Source: Varanus komodoensis (lineage: Eukaryota > Chordata > Lepidosauria > Squamata > Varanidae). Taken from it: a stretch of DNA of 64,000 nucleotides. This document shows, in pieces, positions 46,553 to 57,885 of this stretch; position 1 is the stretch's first letter, and each line of letters opens with the position of its first letter. The DNA lies in contig NW_025335268.1 of NCBI RefSeq assembly GCF_004798865.1, forward strand, positions 119,488,235 to 119,552,234, in the 5' to 3' direction. The notes below the pieces were generated by a model. It did not search any database. It was given only the letters and a program-made list of their open reading frames with translations, and had not been told where the DNA came from. A program made the position numbers and the translations under genes.

Positions 46553-49500
46553 TATAGAACTCATTCATTAAATGCCTGCCATAACAGCACCATAAAAAAA
46601 GAGATGTTACCATGCTGTGGTAAGCCCAAGGTTTGCAAAAATATATTTTTGAAAAGGAAAAAACCTGCCCTCTACTCCCTAAAACCCACTGAGGAGTGAT
46701 CATATTTGATGGCCATGGAATACTTTGTGCTTGGGTAAGGAATGGAAAGGAGTATTTTAGAAGACGACATGGCTAATTGGTTGACTGGAACATTACACAG
46801 GAGGAGTGTACAATGCAACTTTTTTTGTACTTCCAAAAAGTACTTGTACTTCCAAAAAGAAACAAAAAATATTTGTTTCATAATATTAATGAACAATGTT
46901 TTTTCAATACAATTCGGGGCCCATTAAAATCTTTTAATTTAATAATCTATCCCCTTAAAAACCCTTGTGGATCACTACTAGAAACTAACACTTGTGGATC
47001 ACTATCATTATCACACAGCCTTGCCAAGGAGATAATCTTGCACATGGTTTCAACATATTAAACTCCTCTTCTCTAATAGTATACAGAAATTCTAGCTCAT
47101 TTTCCTGTACCCCATCTTTTATATTCAGGCTTCTCACTCCAAGCTGGCTTGTCAGAAAACAAGATTTCGTATATATCACCTAAAGTGGAGACAGTGAAAT
47201 GGGAACAAGAAACTAAAAGAAAATGTAGATCAACACATCTTTTCACCCCAATTCCTCCAAACTATCTACATTAAGGGTGTTATTTCTCTATGCTGAGGTA
47301 ATGTACTGAACTGCACAAAAGCTGCCAGAGTATACCTGGTATTTTTCCATCATGAAAATGAAGCTTTAGACACCTTCCCCAAGGAGCATCAAATAACAAG
47401 ACTTGAAAAGAGTGGTTCTGGACAGAAGGCAGTCTGGGCATTATACATATTGATTCAATGCACCAATATTGATTCCTGACAGTCCAAATGGCAGATCTGG
47501 GAATTAATGGGGTCCGTAGCAGTGGTGTAGCCTGAATGAGAATTTTGCATTTGAATTCTTATGCAATTGTGCGTTGTTGTTTTTCCAGTGCTGTACTGTT
47601 ACTGCAGGATGCTGCTGTTTGGATGCATTCAAATTAGAATGTACAGGAATTAACAGTATATACAAGCATACTTTCAAAGAAAAGTATAAAGTGAAAGTGA
47701 GGAATGAAAATGACTGCATGTGTGCAGGAGCTCTAACGATCTGATGGAAAGCAGAGAATCACCCCTCCACCCAAGAGAAATGGAAAAGCCTTTACTAGGG
47801 AGTGGAGTGGCACGTGAAGCCCTCAGGCAAATACTTATCTGAACTCGTTCTAAAACATTACCAGATAAGCCTATTATCTTCTGAGCCTGCCAAGAGAGGG
47901 TCCATGGCCCAGAAGTGGGAATCCAGAGAGGATATTCCATTTCAAGAATATTTATGCACACTATCAATGCTTCCCATGATTACCTAAAGGTCATCTGACA
48001 ACTGCTGGTGAGCTTTTAATAGTAAATGTAGCTCATTCTTTGATCTAGTCAAACTTGCTGTATGCAGTTATTTAAAATGTTTATTTCCTCATGATGTCAC
48101 TGTTCAGGCTCAGCTCAGTGCAGCAAGATCTGCAAATATCTTGAAGTTATTATGTTGGTAGCAAATGCTTTACTGTTGACATCTTCTGCAATTGCTCTCT
48201 CTCCTTCTGTCGCCCCCCCCCTCCCCGTGTGCGCATGTATAATGAGTAGAACACCCTGAGTTACAAATAGTGAATAGATGACTTCACTGACAGTGGTGAA
48301 TTAGGCTTCTCCAGGTAACAGCAGGTATTTTGAAAGAGAATTCAGTGTGTTTCAAACAATCCAACACTTGGGTCTATTAAGGGATCACCAACATAGGGAA
48401 GAGACACTGGACAAAAAAACAGGACCCATCTGTGTAGACACATCAGGTTACTGTCTGTGCTAAAGGCCACACATGCCACTGTCTCTTGTGCCAGTCTTTC
48501 TTTGCTCAGTGACATCTGCAAACAAAGAAGCCCACCTATTGTAAAGGCTCCTGAGCATAGAAATGGCCTTTGCTCCTTCCTGTTCTCCCTCTAAGCAATT
48601 TGTGGCCAATTATACTGTTAGAACACTGAATGGGAAAGCCTTTCATCCTTTCCTTTTTTTGCTCTCTTTGGTATAGAAGTTCACAATACATATGTAATTG
48701 CTCTAATTTTTTTCTACCTACATTAGGAAGAAAGAATATTCCTCTCTTTAAAAATATTAGTAACCCTCTGGCAATTCCATTTATCTCTTCGGCACACTGA
48801 TTCTGAAAGTATCATTTCTCTTTCACATACACAGAGACCAAGGAGGGAAAATGCACCCCCCTCAACACCTTCTGAGACAACGGGAGTTGCAAGTATACAT
48901 TATATACACACCACAGAATTTCTTCTCTCTGTTACAAAAACTGAGATAAGGCCAACACAAAACAACTGATCACACTTTTATAAATATTGAAATACAGATA
49001 CCATGTAATAATGCAGAGTTAACAATGTACATATTTTATTTATGCAACAGACAGCAGGGATGTTCTGATTTATTTGCTAGAGCTAAAAGGTTCTAAGGCA
49101 CTACTGGTGCAGCCAGGCAGGAGGAGTTAATGCTGAGTTTTAAAATAAAATTGATCACGAGTTAGTATTGTTCCCTTTTTCCCATTTTCATGCATCCAGC
49201 TATTGCCTGTTCTCAAAACAGAGAAATTGTCAGGTTTTCCAGTTGCTCATATCTTCTCACTTATTACATAATTAGTAACCATGTCAGCATTTTCCAGGAA
49301 TAAAAAATACAAACTGAAAAACAGTCAGTCTGCCTCTCCACATGTTTTAGCTTCCTTTCTTGGTGTCTGAACAAAATAATCCCCAGAAACAGCCAGGAGT
49401 CATGCTCCTCTTGATTTATTATCATCTACAAACTTTTCTCATGAGAGCAGTAGACTTCCTATTAGGCCAGAGTATTCTGCTTTAGCATGATCATACATAC

Positions 49501-49599
49501 TGTATTTTGCAACAAATGTGCATCAAGTCTCCTTCTCATGTTAAGCAATTCCATTCTTTTTCCCAAAGGGTTTTTTAAAGCTTAAAGATAGGGCCACCT
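46553..49599. other. Unassigned, mostly single-copy sequence
   Basis: No exon or repeat recognised over 3 kb. Two small tandem duplications are visible: TGTACTTCCAAAAAG twice at 46,826-46,859, and CTTGTGGATCACTA twice at 46,965-47,003. The stretch 48,000-48,170 looks like possible conserved non-coding DNA. C-rich run at 48,211-48,226. Confidence 0.45.
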
Positions 49600-50690
49600 A
49601 CAGGCTTGTTAGACCACTGGTTACCAGCTTTCAACAGGAGAGGTTTCTGTAACTATGAGATGGTGAGAGAAATAAATACTAAAACTTGTATCTCAGCAGT
49701 CCCAGAAGCTAGTGCTGGGCAATTCCTATCAGGCAGCATGGCTGCTGGTCTGCAGTGTCCCTCAGACTACATCTTATTGCTCATGCTACTTAACATAAAG
49801 CATAAAATCACCGGGAGAGATTGTCCAGAGTCTGAGTTCAGTGCCACCAATATGCTGGTTACACTGAAATCTCTCTCTTCTTTCCATCCAAATCCAAAGA
49901 AACCATTCTAATTCTAAATCTGTGCTGGTAATGGACAGGATAAGTACCAACAATTGAAACTTAATCTAGCCAAGATAGAGGTGTGTCTGGAGAGTCAAAA
50001 GGCAAATCAGGGAATAGGAATTCAGCCTGTGCTGGATAGCATTACATACTCCTGAATATTCAGGCTTGTAGCCTGAGAGTACTCTGCACTCAGTCCTGAT
50101 CCTGGATGCCTAGGTTTTGGAGGTAGCCAAGAGCACATTTGTGCAGCTGAGGCTAATATGCCAACTACTGTCCTTCCTAGAGATGTCAGCTCAGTACTTA
50201 GGCAAGCATGCCAGGCATCTCATTTGGACTACTGTAACATGCTCTGTGAGTAGCTGCCTTCATAACTTGTTTAGAAACTTCAGCAGGTCCAGATTGCTGC
50301 AGTCAGATTATTGATTGGGGCTGGTTACCTTGTTATAATAGCTCCACTGCCTATGGGTTTGTTTCTATGCAGAATTCATAGAAGCTGGCTGTGACCTATC
50401 ACACCCTACGCAGTCTGGAAGACCACCTTCTCTCGTATGAGTCTGCCCTAGTCTTAAGATGTTTTGGGGAAGTCTTTCTTTGGAGATTGCCATCTGCAAA
50501 GGCAGAGTTGGTGGCGATGTATGAGACGGCTTTCTCAGTGGACAATTCCGGGGTGTAGAATTCCCTGCACCCATGTTGATCTTCTGTTGGCTAGCCAAGA
50601 CCTTTTTATTTAAGAAGACCTTTGGTGGCCTGTTCAGTTGGATGTTGCTTTTATTTTGTGTTATGCTTTTAATTGTGTTTTAATGCATCC
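49600..50690 (+). mobile_element. L2-like LINE 3' half
   Basis: Starts in the RT palm (GGCTTGTTAGACCACTGGTT, the 'LLDLSAAF' block). It continues with CAGTCCCAGAAGCTAGTGCT and GTCCCTCAGACTACATCTTA (the 'GVPQGSILSP' block), then LATTCAGCC-type sequence. From 50,117 the frame reads MEVAKSTFVQLRLICQLLSF, the C-terminal thumb region. The segment 50,290-50,600 holds 'VQ.AAVRLLIGAGY' and the WNSLP-like end, followed by TTTTTATTTAAGAAGACCTT. It is about 1.1 kb, stop-ridden, 5'-truncated, and ends at an (ATCC)n run. Confidence 0.78.
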
Positions 50691-50708
50691 ATGCATCCAT
50701 CCATCCAA
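50686..50708. repeat. (ATCC)n microsatellite
   Basis: GCATCCATGCATCCATCCAT then CCA, directly at the 3' end of the L2-like element. Confidence 0.85.
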
Positions 50709-51456
50709 ACAGTACACCTTTTCAGCAAAGCAGAAACATTCAGAAGTTGCATACAATGGATGCCTCTTTTCTGAGCTGGAACTTTTCATTGATTTAAGTT
50801 AGTTTGCAATGTTATTTTTAAAATGTAAATAGAATACTGTTATTTCAAATAAACAAAGTCATCTGAAAGCCTACAAATGTTCTAACCAAAGGCTCAAAGG
50901 AGGTGCTCATGTGAAAATAAGTTTATATTACCAGAACATACAAGTTTCAGTCTGCATACTCAGTTCATATAAATGACTTGTCTTCAGCTGTCTGGAGGAT
51001 GGTTGCAAACTTCAGATTGCTTCAGATCAGAACAAAGAGAACTTGCAGAATTATGGACTCAGATAGTGGCTCAGTTGAGCACTTGATGCAGATGCAGGCA
51101 GTATGATTAATTTGGGCTTGGTAATCATCATGGTGGGCTAATTACAAGATCACCACAGCCCACAATGGAAAAGATAAGCAACTTAAAGGAATGCTGCATT
51201 CTCTTCCCAGGTATTTTCTTATCTGTTACCTGCTTCTTTTGTAAAACAGAGTTCCCTAATATTCAAAATGGAGCCGAAAGATACTACTTTCTACAGCTGG
51301 GATTTTTAAAAGTTCCTTTTATCTTTTCTGGTTTTAATGTTTGCTCCATTTCTTTTGCTGTTTCCCAACAGAGGCTGAATTTCCTTTAAAAAGACAGATA
51401 AACAGAAAAATTATCTGTGTGCCATATGAGTAATTTTATTAGGTGGATATATGCAT

Positions 51457-51496
<40 letters not shown>

Positions 51497-54342
51497 GCAC
51501 GCGCGCGCGCTCTCTGCAAACAGCCAATTAGGAAGCACAGGAGGGGCACACACATAAACATGCAGATATAGGCAAAGGAAATGGAAGTCCACCTTCAAGC
51601 ATAAAACAGCAGAATGGCATAGAAGAATCTACCATGCTCTGCTTTACTAAGGCAAACAATCTGTAAGACAGTAAGAAGAAACATCCTCTTATCTTCACAT
51701 TCTTTAGTGGTAAATTAATCCTTGGAGAAAGTTTTTGAGAAAGCTATCACCAGCTGCTGAAGTGAGTTGTGGGTTTAGTGGCTTCATCCTGAGAAATAGC
51801 ACTTAATTTGCAATTCTAGTCATGTTCAATGCTACTCCCTTAAGAAATATCATTGAGCCAAGCCTTGCTTATGTCCCTCCTAACTTTCATCTCTAATTAG
51901 CTTTTCCACAAAGATTGGGCCAGTGCTAACCCAAAACGGGACAGGAATAAAATGAGACCACGGAGCACTTGCAAGGCCATTCCAACCCTCTATCCAAAGG
52001 CAGAGCCATCTCTTCACTAGCACATGCATACACGCACAGGCAACATCCACAGTCAATACTGCATAACCCAACAAATGTAGTACAATAAGGTGCTTGAAGA
52101 GTCTTCTTCTGATTCCATATTGATCATAAGGCAGTGCTCCACAACATTTTCCTTCTAAAATCTATGCATGTTCTATAGGCCTAAATTGGCACTGGAAAAA
52201 AATTCTGGGTATAAGACTTGGTTGGACTGCACTTCAGGCAGTATGAAGTTCATCCACAAGGTGATGTTAGCTAGACCTTCTTCCTGTACATCTAGTGTCA
52301 TTTGGTACAATATATTTTCAATCCAGGGCCATGGTTCTCAAAATACTTCGGATTCTTTGAATTGTTCATTTCTAAAACATGAACTCTACATTTAATTCAG
52401 TACCCTCAGAATAGTAACTGTTTGTATACAGAGAAGGCGCAGGTGGGTACAGGCCTAGGAAAAAAATTTCATTCTCCAGGGTTTCCCAGCTGACCGTGCT
52501 CCCTTCTCCTGGTTCCTCACATTTGTCCAGTCTTACTCTCATTCTAAAAGGTTGAACTGCTACTTCTTACTTGGCAGTAAGAGCTTTATGCTACAATATG
52601 TGGAGGTTGCATTTTTCAGTCCAACCCGCTTTGCCTTTGCTCCCCCACTAGAATGTAGCCTCTGAGAACTTCTCCAATATTCAGTATGACCCCTGCCTAG
52701 AGCAGAGTATGGCTGAGATAAGTAACAAGCGACAGAGATACTGATGTTATGGAGAGACCAGTCACGTAAGGAAACAGAGAGTTATCAAAGAAGTTGTGGG
52801 GAGACACAAAGATGGAATGGGAAAAGTTGTCATTTTTTTTGGTAAATTTTATAACTTGACTAATCATTCTCTTGCTGATGATGCCTGGTGATGGATGGCC
52901 TTGGAAATGTTTACATTTTAATCTTAATAGTATATCAGAGACTTGGATTATCAAGATCAACATATTTGGCAGAGGTGCACACATATTTTGGTTGTGACCC
53001 AACATTCTCAATGGCAAGAGAAGAAAACATCAGCCTGACAGGCTTGGCTATCATATGAAGATGTTATAGAGCCATTTGGATAGCTGGCCTGTCACCTCTT
53101 TGAAGTGCTACACTTAAAATCTCATCACTACCAAAAGCTAGAAAGTCAATCTGTTGTCATGAATGACACAAGTCTGCTCAGCTCTGTGAACAAGGCCTGA
53201 ATGGAACACTTCATGTCAGGAGAATCAAGTACGGACAATTGCCACCCACTCAGAAGGCTCTGCTTCAACATATTCAGCAGTCTGCTTCCAAGCCTATACT
53301 TTTGCTACCGAGTACTTTATTTGACCAAAATAAACACATCATAGGTGCTAATCTGGACAGAATTTCCTGGATAATTTTAATTTCTAGAGAACTTTAAATC
53401 ATATAGCGACCTGATCTTGCATAAACACAAGCTGATTTCACAATAATTGGTACCAGGGAAATAATTGGTACCAGGAAGTTATAAGAATTTGCACAAACTA
53501 ATCTTGAGTGAGCAAGCTCAAGACTCTGTAGATTAAATGTCAAGGAAAATGGACAGCAGCCAATTAAACCCCTGCATGAAAAGAAGTTAAGTAAAGCCAA
53601 TTACAAGTGTACAGTGTTTTATTTCATTTTGGCATTTTTTTTATTTTCCATAAAAAAATCAACTGTTTTCAATTTCATTTATTCAATTTCTGTTCATTTT
53701 GTATTTTAGTTTTACATTCCTCATATTTGTCTTTGTCCCATCAAATATTTTACACTTTTTTTGCTGCTGTGGCCTATGGTGGCAATGGCAAGCGAAACTT
53801 ACATCAGCAGCAGCACCTGGTAGCTACCAAGATTTTACCAAAATTCCTCAGCTGCATTGTGGACGTATTCTAGAGGAAAAATTGTGGTGCACTGTGGCAG
53901 AAATTGTGATTATGTGCTGGGTGCAATTAGTTCTTGGCTCCAAGGGAAAAAATTCCAGCTGACCTGAAGATCATGTCTTTCTAGCTGAGGCAGAGAGCTA
54001 TGGAGAGAGGACTATTTGTCTGTCTAGCCCAGAATTATCTATTATCTATTCTTACTGCCATTTTTTTTTCAAGGAGTCAAGTAGAAGTCTTTTCCTAGCA
54101 TCGTCTACATCTTAATTGGTTTTGGCAGGGGTTAACCTCTTGCATATAACTGTTCTAATAGACTGAGTTATGAAGCCTTCATGTAAACAGAAAGTTGCCA
54201 ATAAATTCCAGCATTTGATTGCAAAAGAAGAATACCTTCAAAAAAATGAGGGGACACAATAATTAATAGATGTTGAAAGAGAAAATCAGGAGGATCAAAT
54301 CTCTCCGAGATGCTTGGGTGTTATTTAAAGTCACAGTTATAC
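50709..54342. other. Unassigned, mostly single-copy sequence
   Basis: No exon or large repeat recognised. Contains the (CT)n/(CG)n repeat at 51,458-51,512 and a 17-bp tandem duplication ATAATTGGTACCAGG(G)A at 53,443-53,476. The stretch 51,110-51,170 (ATCATGGTGGGCTAATTA) could be a remnant of the CATGG-type MITE. Confidence 0.45.
51458..51512. repeat. (CT)n followed by (AC/GC)n
   Basis: About 18 CT units, then CACGCACGCGCGCGCGC. Polypyrimidine next to alternating purine-pyrimidine. Confidence 0.95.
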
Positions 54343-54492
54343 ATAGTGCAGCCTTCCACAAGCTGGTACTCTTCAGATGTGTTGGACTGTAAGTTTCACC
54401 ACCCCAGTCAAGATTCCATGCTGCCTGATGTTGATGGGATTTGTAGTGCAAGAAACCTGAAGGTCACCAGCTTTGAGAAGGCTAATTTAGGA
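54343..54492. repeat. Fold-back element copy 2 (GGACTACAA...TTGTAGTCC family)
   Basis: The left arm is CAGCCTTCCACAAGCTGGTA then CTCTTCAGATGTGTTGGACT. The right arm is TGATGTTGATGGGATTTGTA then GTGCAAGAAACCTGAAGGTC and ACCAGCTTTGAGAAGGCT. The two halves pair as an imperfect hairpin. Confidence 0.7.
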
Positions 54493-54859
54493 CACAACCC
54501 TATCCATGTAAAGGGAGCAGAGACCCTGTGTGGATCTAGTTGGGTACTCTTCCTCCTGTGGGTTGAGCTGAGTGGCTCTGTGTCCCTCCAATTTGACATA
54601 AAAGACAGTAGTGGGGATGCCAAGGGAAGGCAGGATTCGCCTCTGTTGGGAAGTGTAGCATAGACCAGCAGGTTGCCATGCATCTTTGCTCATCTCCACC
54701 AAGAAAGAAGTGACTCACCTGCACTGAGATGAGATGGAGTACATGTGAGTCAGGCCCAGGCTATGGCTCTGCACAAAGAAAACAGAAGGGGGTGCCCTTC
54801 AAGGAGATTTTTCTAGGAAATCTCAAGCAGCTCTGAAGGTGAGACTGGGATGCCTCTGA
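54493..54859. other. Unassigned sequence
   Basis: Short stretch with overlapping frames on both strands; no domain recognised. Confidence 0.4.
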
Positions 54860-55136
54860 ACAGCTAGAGGAGGGCTTTCTCTGAGGTGGTGCCCTGGCTA
54901 TGGAATGCACTCCCCAGAGAGGTCTGCCTGGTGCCGACTTTATATGCTTTTCGGCACCAAGTCAAGACTTTTTAATTTACCCAGTATTTTAAAGTTTAAA
55001 TATGTTTTTATCACAGTTGTGGGTGGTTGTTGTTGTTGTTATTATTGGTTATGATTTTACTATGTTGTATTTATTGAATGAATATTATAAGCCATCCAGA
55101 GATGTGTAGCAATTGGATGGGTTAGAAATACCCACA

Positions 55137-55175
<39 letters not shown>

Positions 55176-55178
55176 ATT
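54860..55178 (+). mobile_element. L2-like LINE 3' end with (TAAA)n tail
   Basis: GGGCTTTCTCTGAGGTGGTG, then CCCTGGCTATGGAATGCACT, CCCCAGAGAGGTCTGCCTGG and TGCCGACTTTATATGCTTTT encode the terminal ORF2 block ('AFSVVAPRLWNALPREV.LAPTL'). An AT-rich 3' UTR follows, then TATAAGCCATCCAGAGATGT, and (TAAA)n at 55,137-55,176. The 3' end is complete and the 5' side truncated. CR1 sequence starts right after the tail. Confidence 0.82.
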
Positions 55179-55839
55179 TAGGGGATGGAGGTAAGAAAGA
55201 AGTGGTATCTCAGAGTTCTGTCCTGGGACTTGTCATGGACAGCCATGAAGTCCAAGAGTATCTTTCCAGACTGGGTGGGTTAGCAAACAAATGGCAGATG
55301 ATGTAAAGTGGTGCCAAAACAGGCACCACTTTAATTCCTTATCTACCAAGCAATATTTGTTTTGGTTTTGTTGTTTAATTTTCACTGTTTAGTAGCCACA
55401 GTGGCCCTAATGTGAAAGCCCATAGTAAGAGAATACAGTAGTTTCCCATCTCCCACACGGGGGTCCCAATCCATCAGGAGTTCCCCGTGTCTGTTCTAGA
55501 GTAAAAATGAAAGGGATATAACTGCTACAAATGTATTTAAAGTGATACTTGCTTTGAACTCGAGCAATTCTGAAGCAACACAATGATGGAGCAAAGCATT
55601 CTAAGTTCATATATAGACAGAGATAAAGTCTGAAAATGCAATGACTAGTCAGGAAGGAAATCTTGGGGGTCAAAGTGAATAACTCAATGAAAATGTTAAC
55701 CCAAGGTGCAGCAGCTGTGAAATATTGTAGATTTCATGCTAGGGATCATTAGAAAATAGGGATTGTAAATAAAACTGTCAGTACCATTACACCCATATAC
55801 ACATCTATGGTTGCAGACACATTTGAAATATTGGGTGAG

Positions 55840-56295
55840 TTTGCATGGAATGGTAAACCATAATTTAAGGTTATCTGCACAAGCAGGAAATGTCCCATGC
55901 AAAGCGCTAAACATGAGCACTCCATCTTCTCTCTTTTTGCATAGTTGGGAAGATGAATAAACCAGACTTCCATTTCACTTTAGCAGATTCCTAGCTTATT
56001 ATTATATGCAAATCAGGAATTCCTGTTTAAAATAATTCTAGTCAATTACTAATTCTCCGAACCTCCTCCAACAACTCCAAATCCTTATTGCTTTTATGGT
56101 ATGTACAGCACACTAGATCTAATTTAAAATTGCAACTCTTAGTTTATACGTAAACCAACCAGGAACCTAAAGCAAAGCTGATCTCTACTGAAGATTTCAT
56201 GTAAGGAGGAAAGGAAAGCATATAAACCTAGCTCATTTTGATTTGTGCATGCAATCCTAAATTATGATGTACTGTTATGAACAAACAGAGCCACA
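55840..56295. mobile_element. MITE inserted in CR1
   Basis: The left arm is AAACCATAATTTAAGGTTAT then CTGCACAAG. The right arm, inverted, is CATCATAATTTAGGATTGCA then TGCACAAAT. The CR1 text stops before it and resumes after it. The interior is AT-rich and non-coding. The words resemble the CATGG/TTAT family at 44.04 kb. No exact target duplication could be fixed. Confidence 0.6.
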
Positions 56296-56984
56296 GTATA
56301 TAGTTCTAGTTGCTCCATCTCAAAGAAAGCTGGTAAAAGGGCAGATAAAGGCAAACAAAATAATCAAGGACTTGGAGTAGCTTTCCTAAAAGGGATAATG
56401 TGTTTGAGGCTTTCAAAATTTTGTTTGTTTTAGAAAATAGTGAGGATATGATGAAAGCTTACAATATAAGGCATGATTTAGTGAAAAGTGTGTAGATATG
56501 TTTTTGTCCCATTCTCATGAGAACCTGCATGAACTGTATACACAAGACATATGCAACAAACCATTTCTATATATAACATATAATTAATGCATGAAAATCA
56601 CTGCCACAAAATGTGATGAGAGATGGAGGCTTAAATAGCTTTCAAAAGGGATTAGCCAGACTGAGGGAGAACAGGCCTATCAATGGCAACTATTCACAAT
56701 AGGTATATGGTGCCCCCATGTTCAGAAGCTATGAATTAATAAATGCCAGCTGCTGGAGAGCTATTCCTTCAAGTTCTGACTGTGGCTTACTAGAAGCATC
56801 TGACTGGCCACTGTAGAAAGAAGGATACTACATTAAGGACATTTGAAGAGAAAAAGGTTGCATAGATAGCTACAGAATGCTGCACTTTGTAGGACTCTGT
56901 GCTCCCTAAACATGGATAGGATTATGTCCTAAATCCATGGCTTTAGCTTCGCCTTTGGCTGTCAAATGATTGAGAAATTAATCA

Positions 56985-57128
56985 TTCTGACTTCTCACAC
57001 CTGGTGGTCTTCCAATGTAATGGACTACAAATCCCATCAACACCAGAAAGCATGCAATCTTTACTGGGGTGATGGGAATTGTAGTCCAACACATCTGAAG
57101 GGCACCAACTTGTGGAAGGCAGCACTAG
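56985..57128. repeat. Fold-back element copy 3, inside the CR1 3' end
   Basis: The left arm is CCTGGTGGTCTTCCAATGTA then ATGGACTACAAATCCCATCA. The right arm, inverted, is GTTGGTGCCCTTCAGATGTG then TTGGACTACAATTCCCATCA. It is an imperfect palindrome of about 60-bp arms. The insertion that carries it probably begins near 56,845. Confidence 0.75.
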
Positions 57129-57170
57129 GTTGATCTTTGTTCTGACCCAGCAGGAATATTCTTATATTCA

Positions 57171-57885
57171 AGTTTCTCAGTTTCAGTAGTAAGTGTGAAT
57201 CATTCAACCTGGAAAGCATACTAGAGTACAATTGTTCTGTTTTCGTAGAAATATAAAAGGGCATGATGGTTTATAGAGGAATAAAAGAGGAATATTTCTG
57301 TAATTATCCGAAGAATAATTTAACTGCTTCAAACCATGCTAATGTCTTATCCTCAGTGTTTTTATTAAGTATAAAAATGTACTTTAATAGTACTAAAAAT
57401 CAGAAGAACTCTTAACATACATTTTACTATATTGTAAGAACTTAACATATCCACCAATGTACATAGACAAACACCCAACCCACCAAATCAGGTTCTTTTG
57501 TTTAGTATTTAATGGTGATGTGAAACAAAGACAACAAAGCTATCTAGTAACTTATACCATCCTGATTGTCATGGCAACAAGGTAAATGTAAGAGAAAAAG
57601 CAGAAATGGTCAACTGAATCAACCAACATCCGAAAAAGAGAGGCAGGATTCAAGGAGTATGTGCTTATACTCCAAGTATGTTTCTCTTGGAAAGAGAAAC
57701 TCATTTTGCAGCTAGCATATTTTGTCACCAATAAAATAAAATAAAAATTAAACAACAGGAAAAAAACAAACAGCCAGAACGTGCATTAGAGCGGCCTCTC
57801 ATACAAATATCCCATCACTCTCACATAACCATTACAGAATGGGTGCTTTAAAATTTCCTAAAATGATCAGTGTAAATATCAACCA
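57171..57885. other. Unassigned sequence
   Basis: Nothing recognised. Confidence 0.45.

Larger units (their letters stand above)
55180..57170 (+). mobile_element. CR1 LINE 3' half, broken into blocks by later insertions
   Basis: Block 1 (about 55,190-55,320) has GTGGTATCTCAGAGTTCTGT and an ATGGCAGATGATG segment (RT palm). Block 2 (about 55,640-55,840) is clear: AATCTTGGGGGTCAAAGTGA, ACTCAATGAAAATGTTAACC, CATGCTAGGGATCATTAGAA. Block 3 (about 56,296-56,845) resumes with AGTTCTAGTTGCTCCATCTC, GGGCAGATAAAGGCAAACAA, CACTGCCACAAAATGTGATG, AACAGGCCTATCAATGGCAA and GCATCTGACTGGCCACTGTA. Block 4 (57,129-57,170) is the 3' end: TTCTGACCCAGCAGGAATAT then TCTTATATTC. Between blocks 2 and 3 sits a MITE; between 3 and 4, an insertion with a fold-back. 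Non-coding. Confidence 0.8.
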
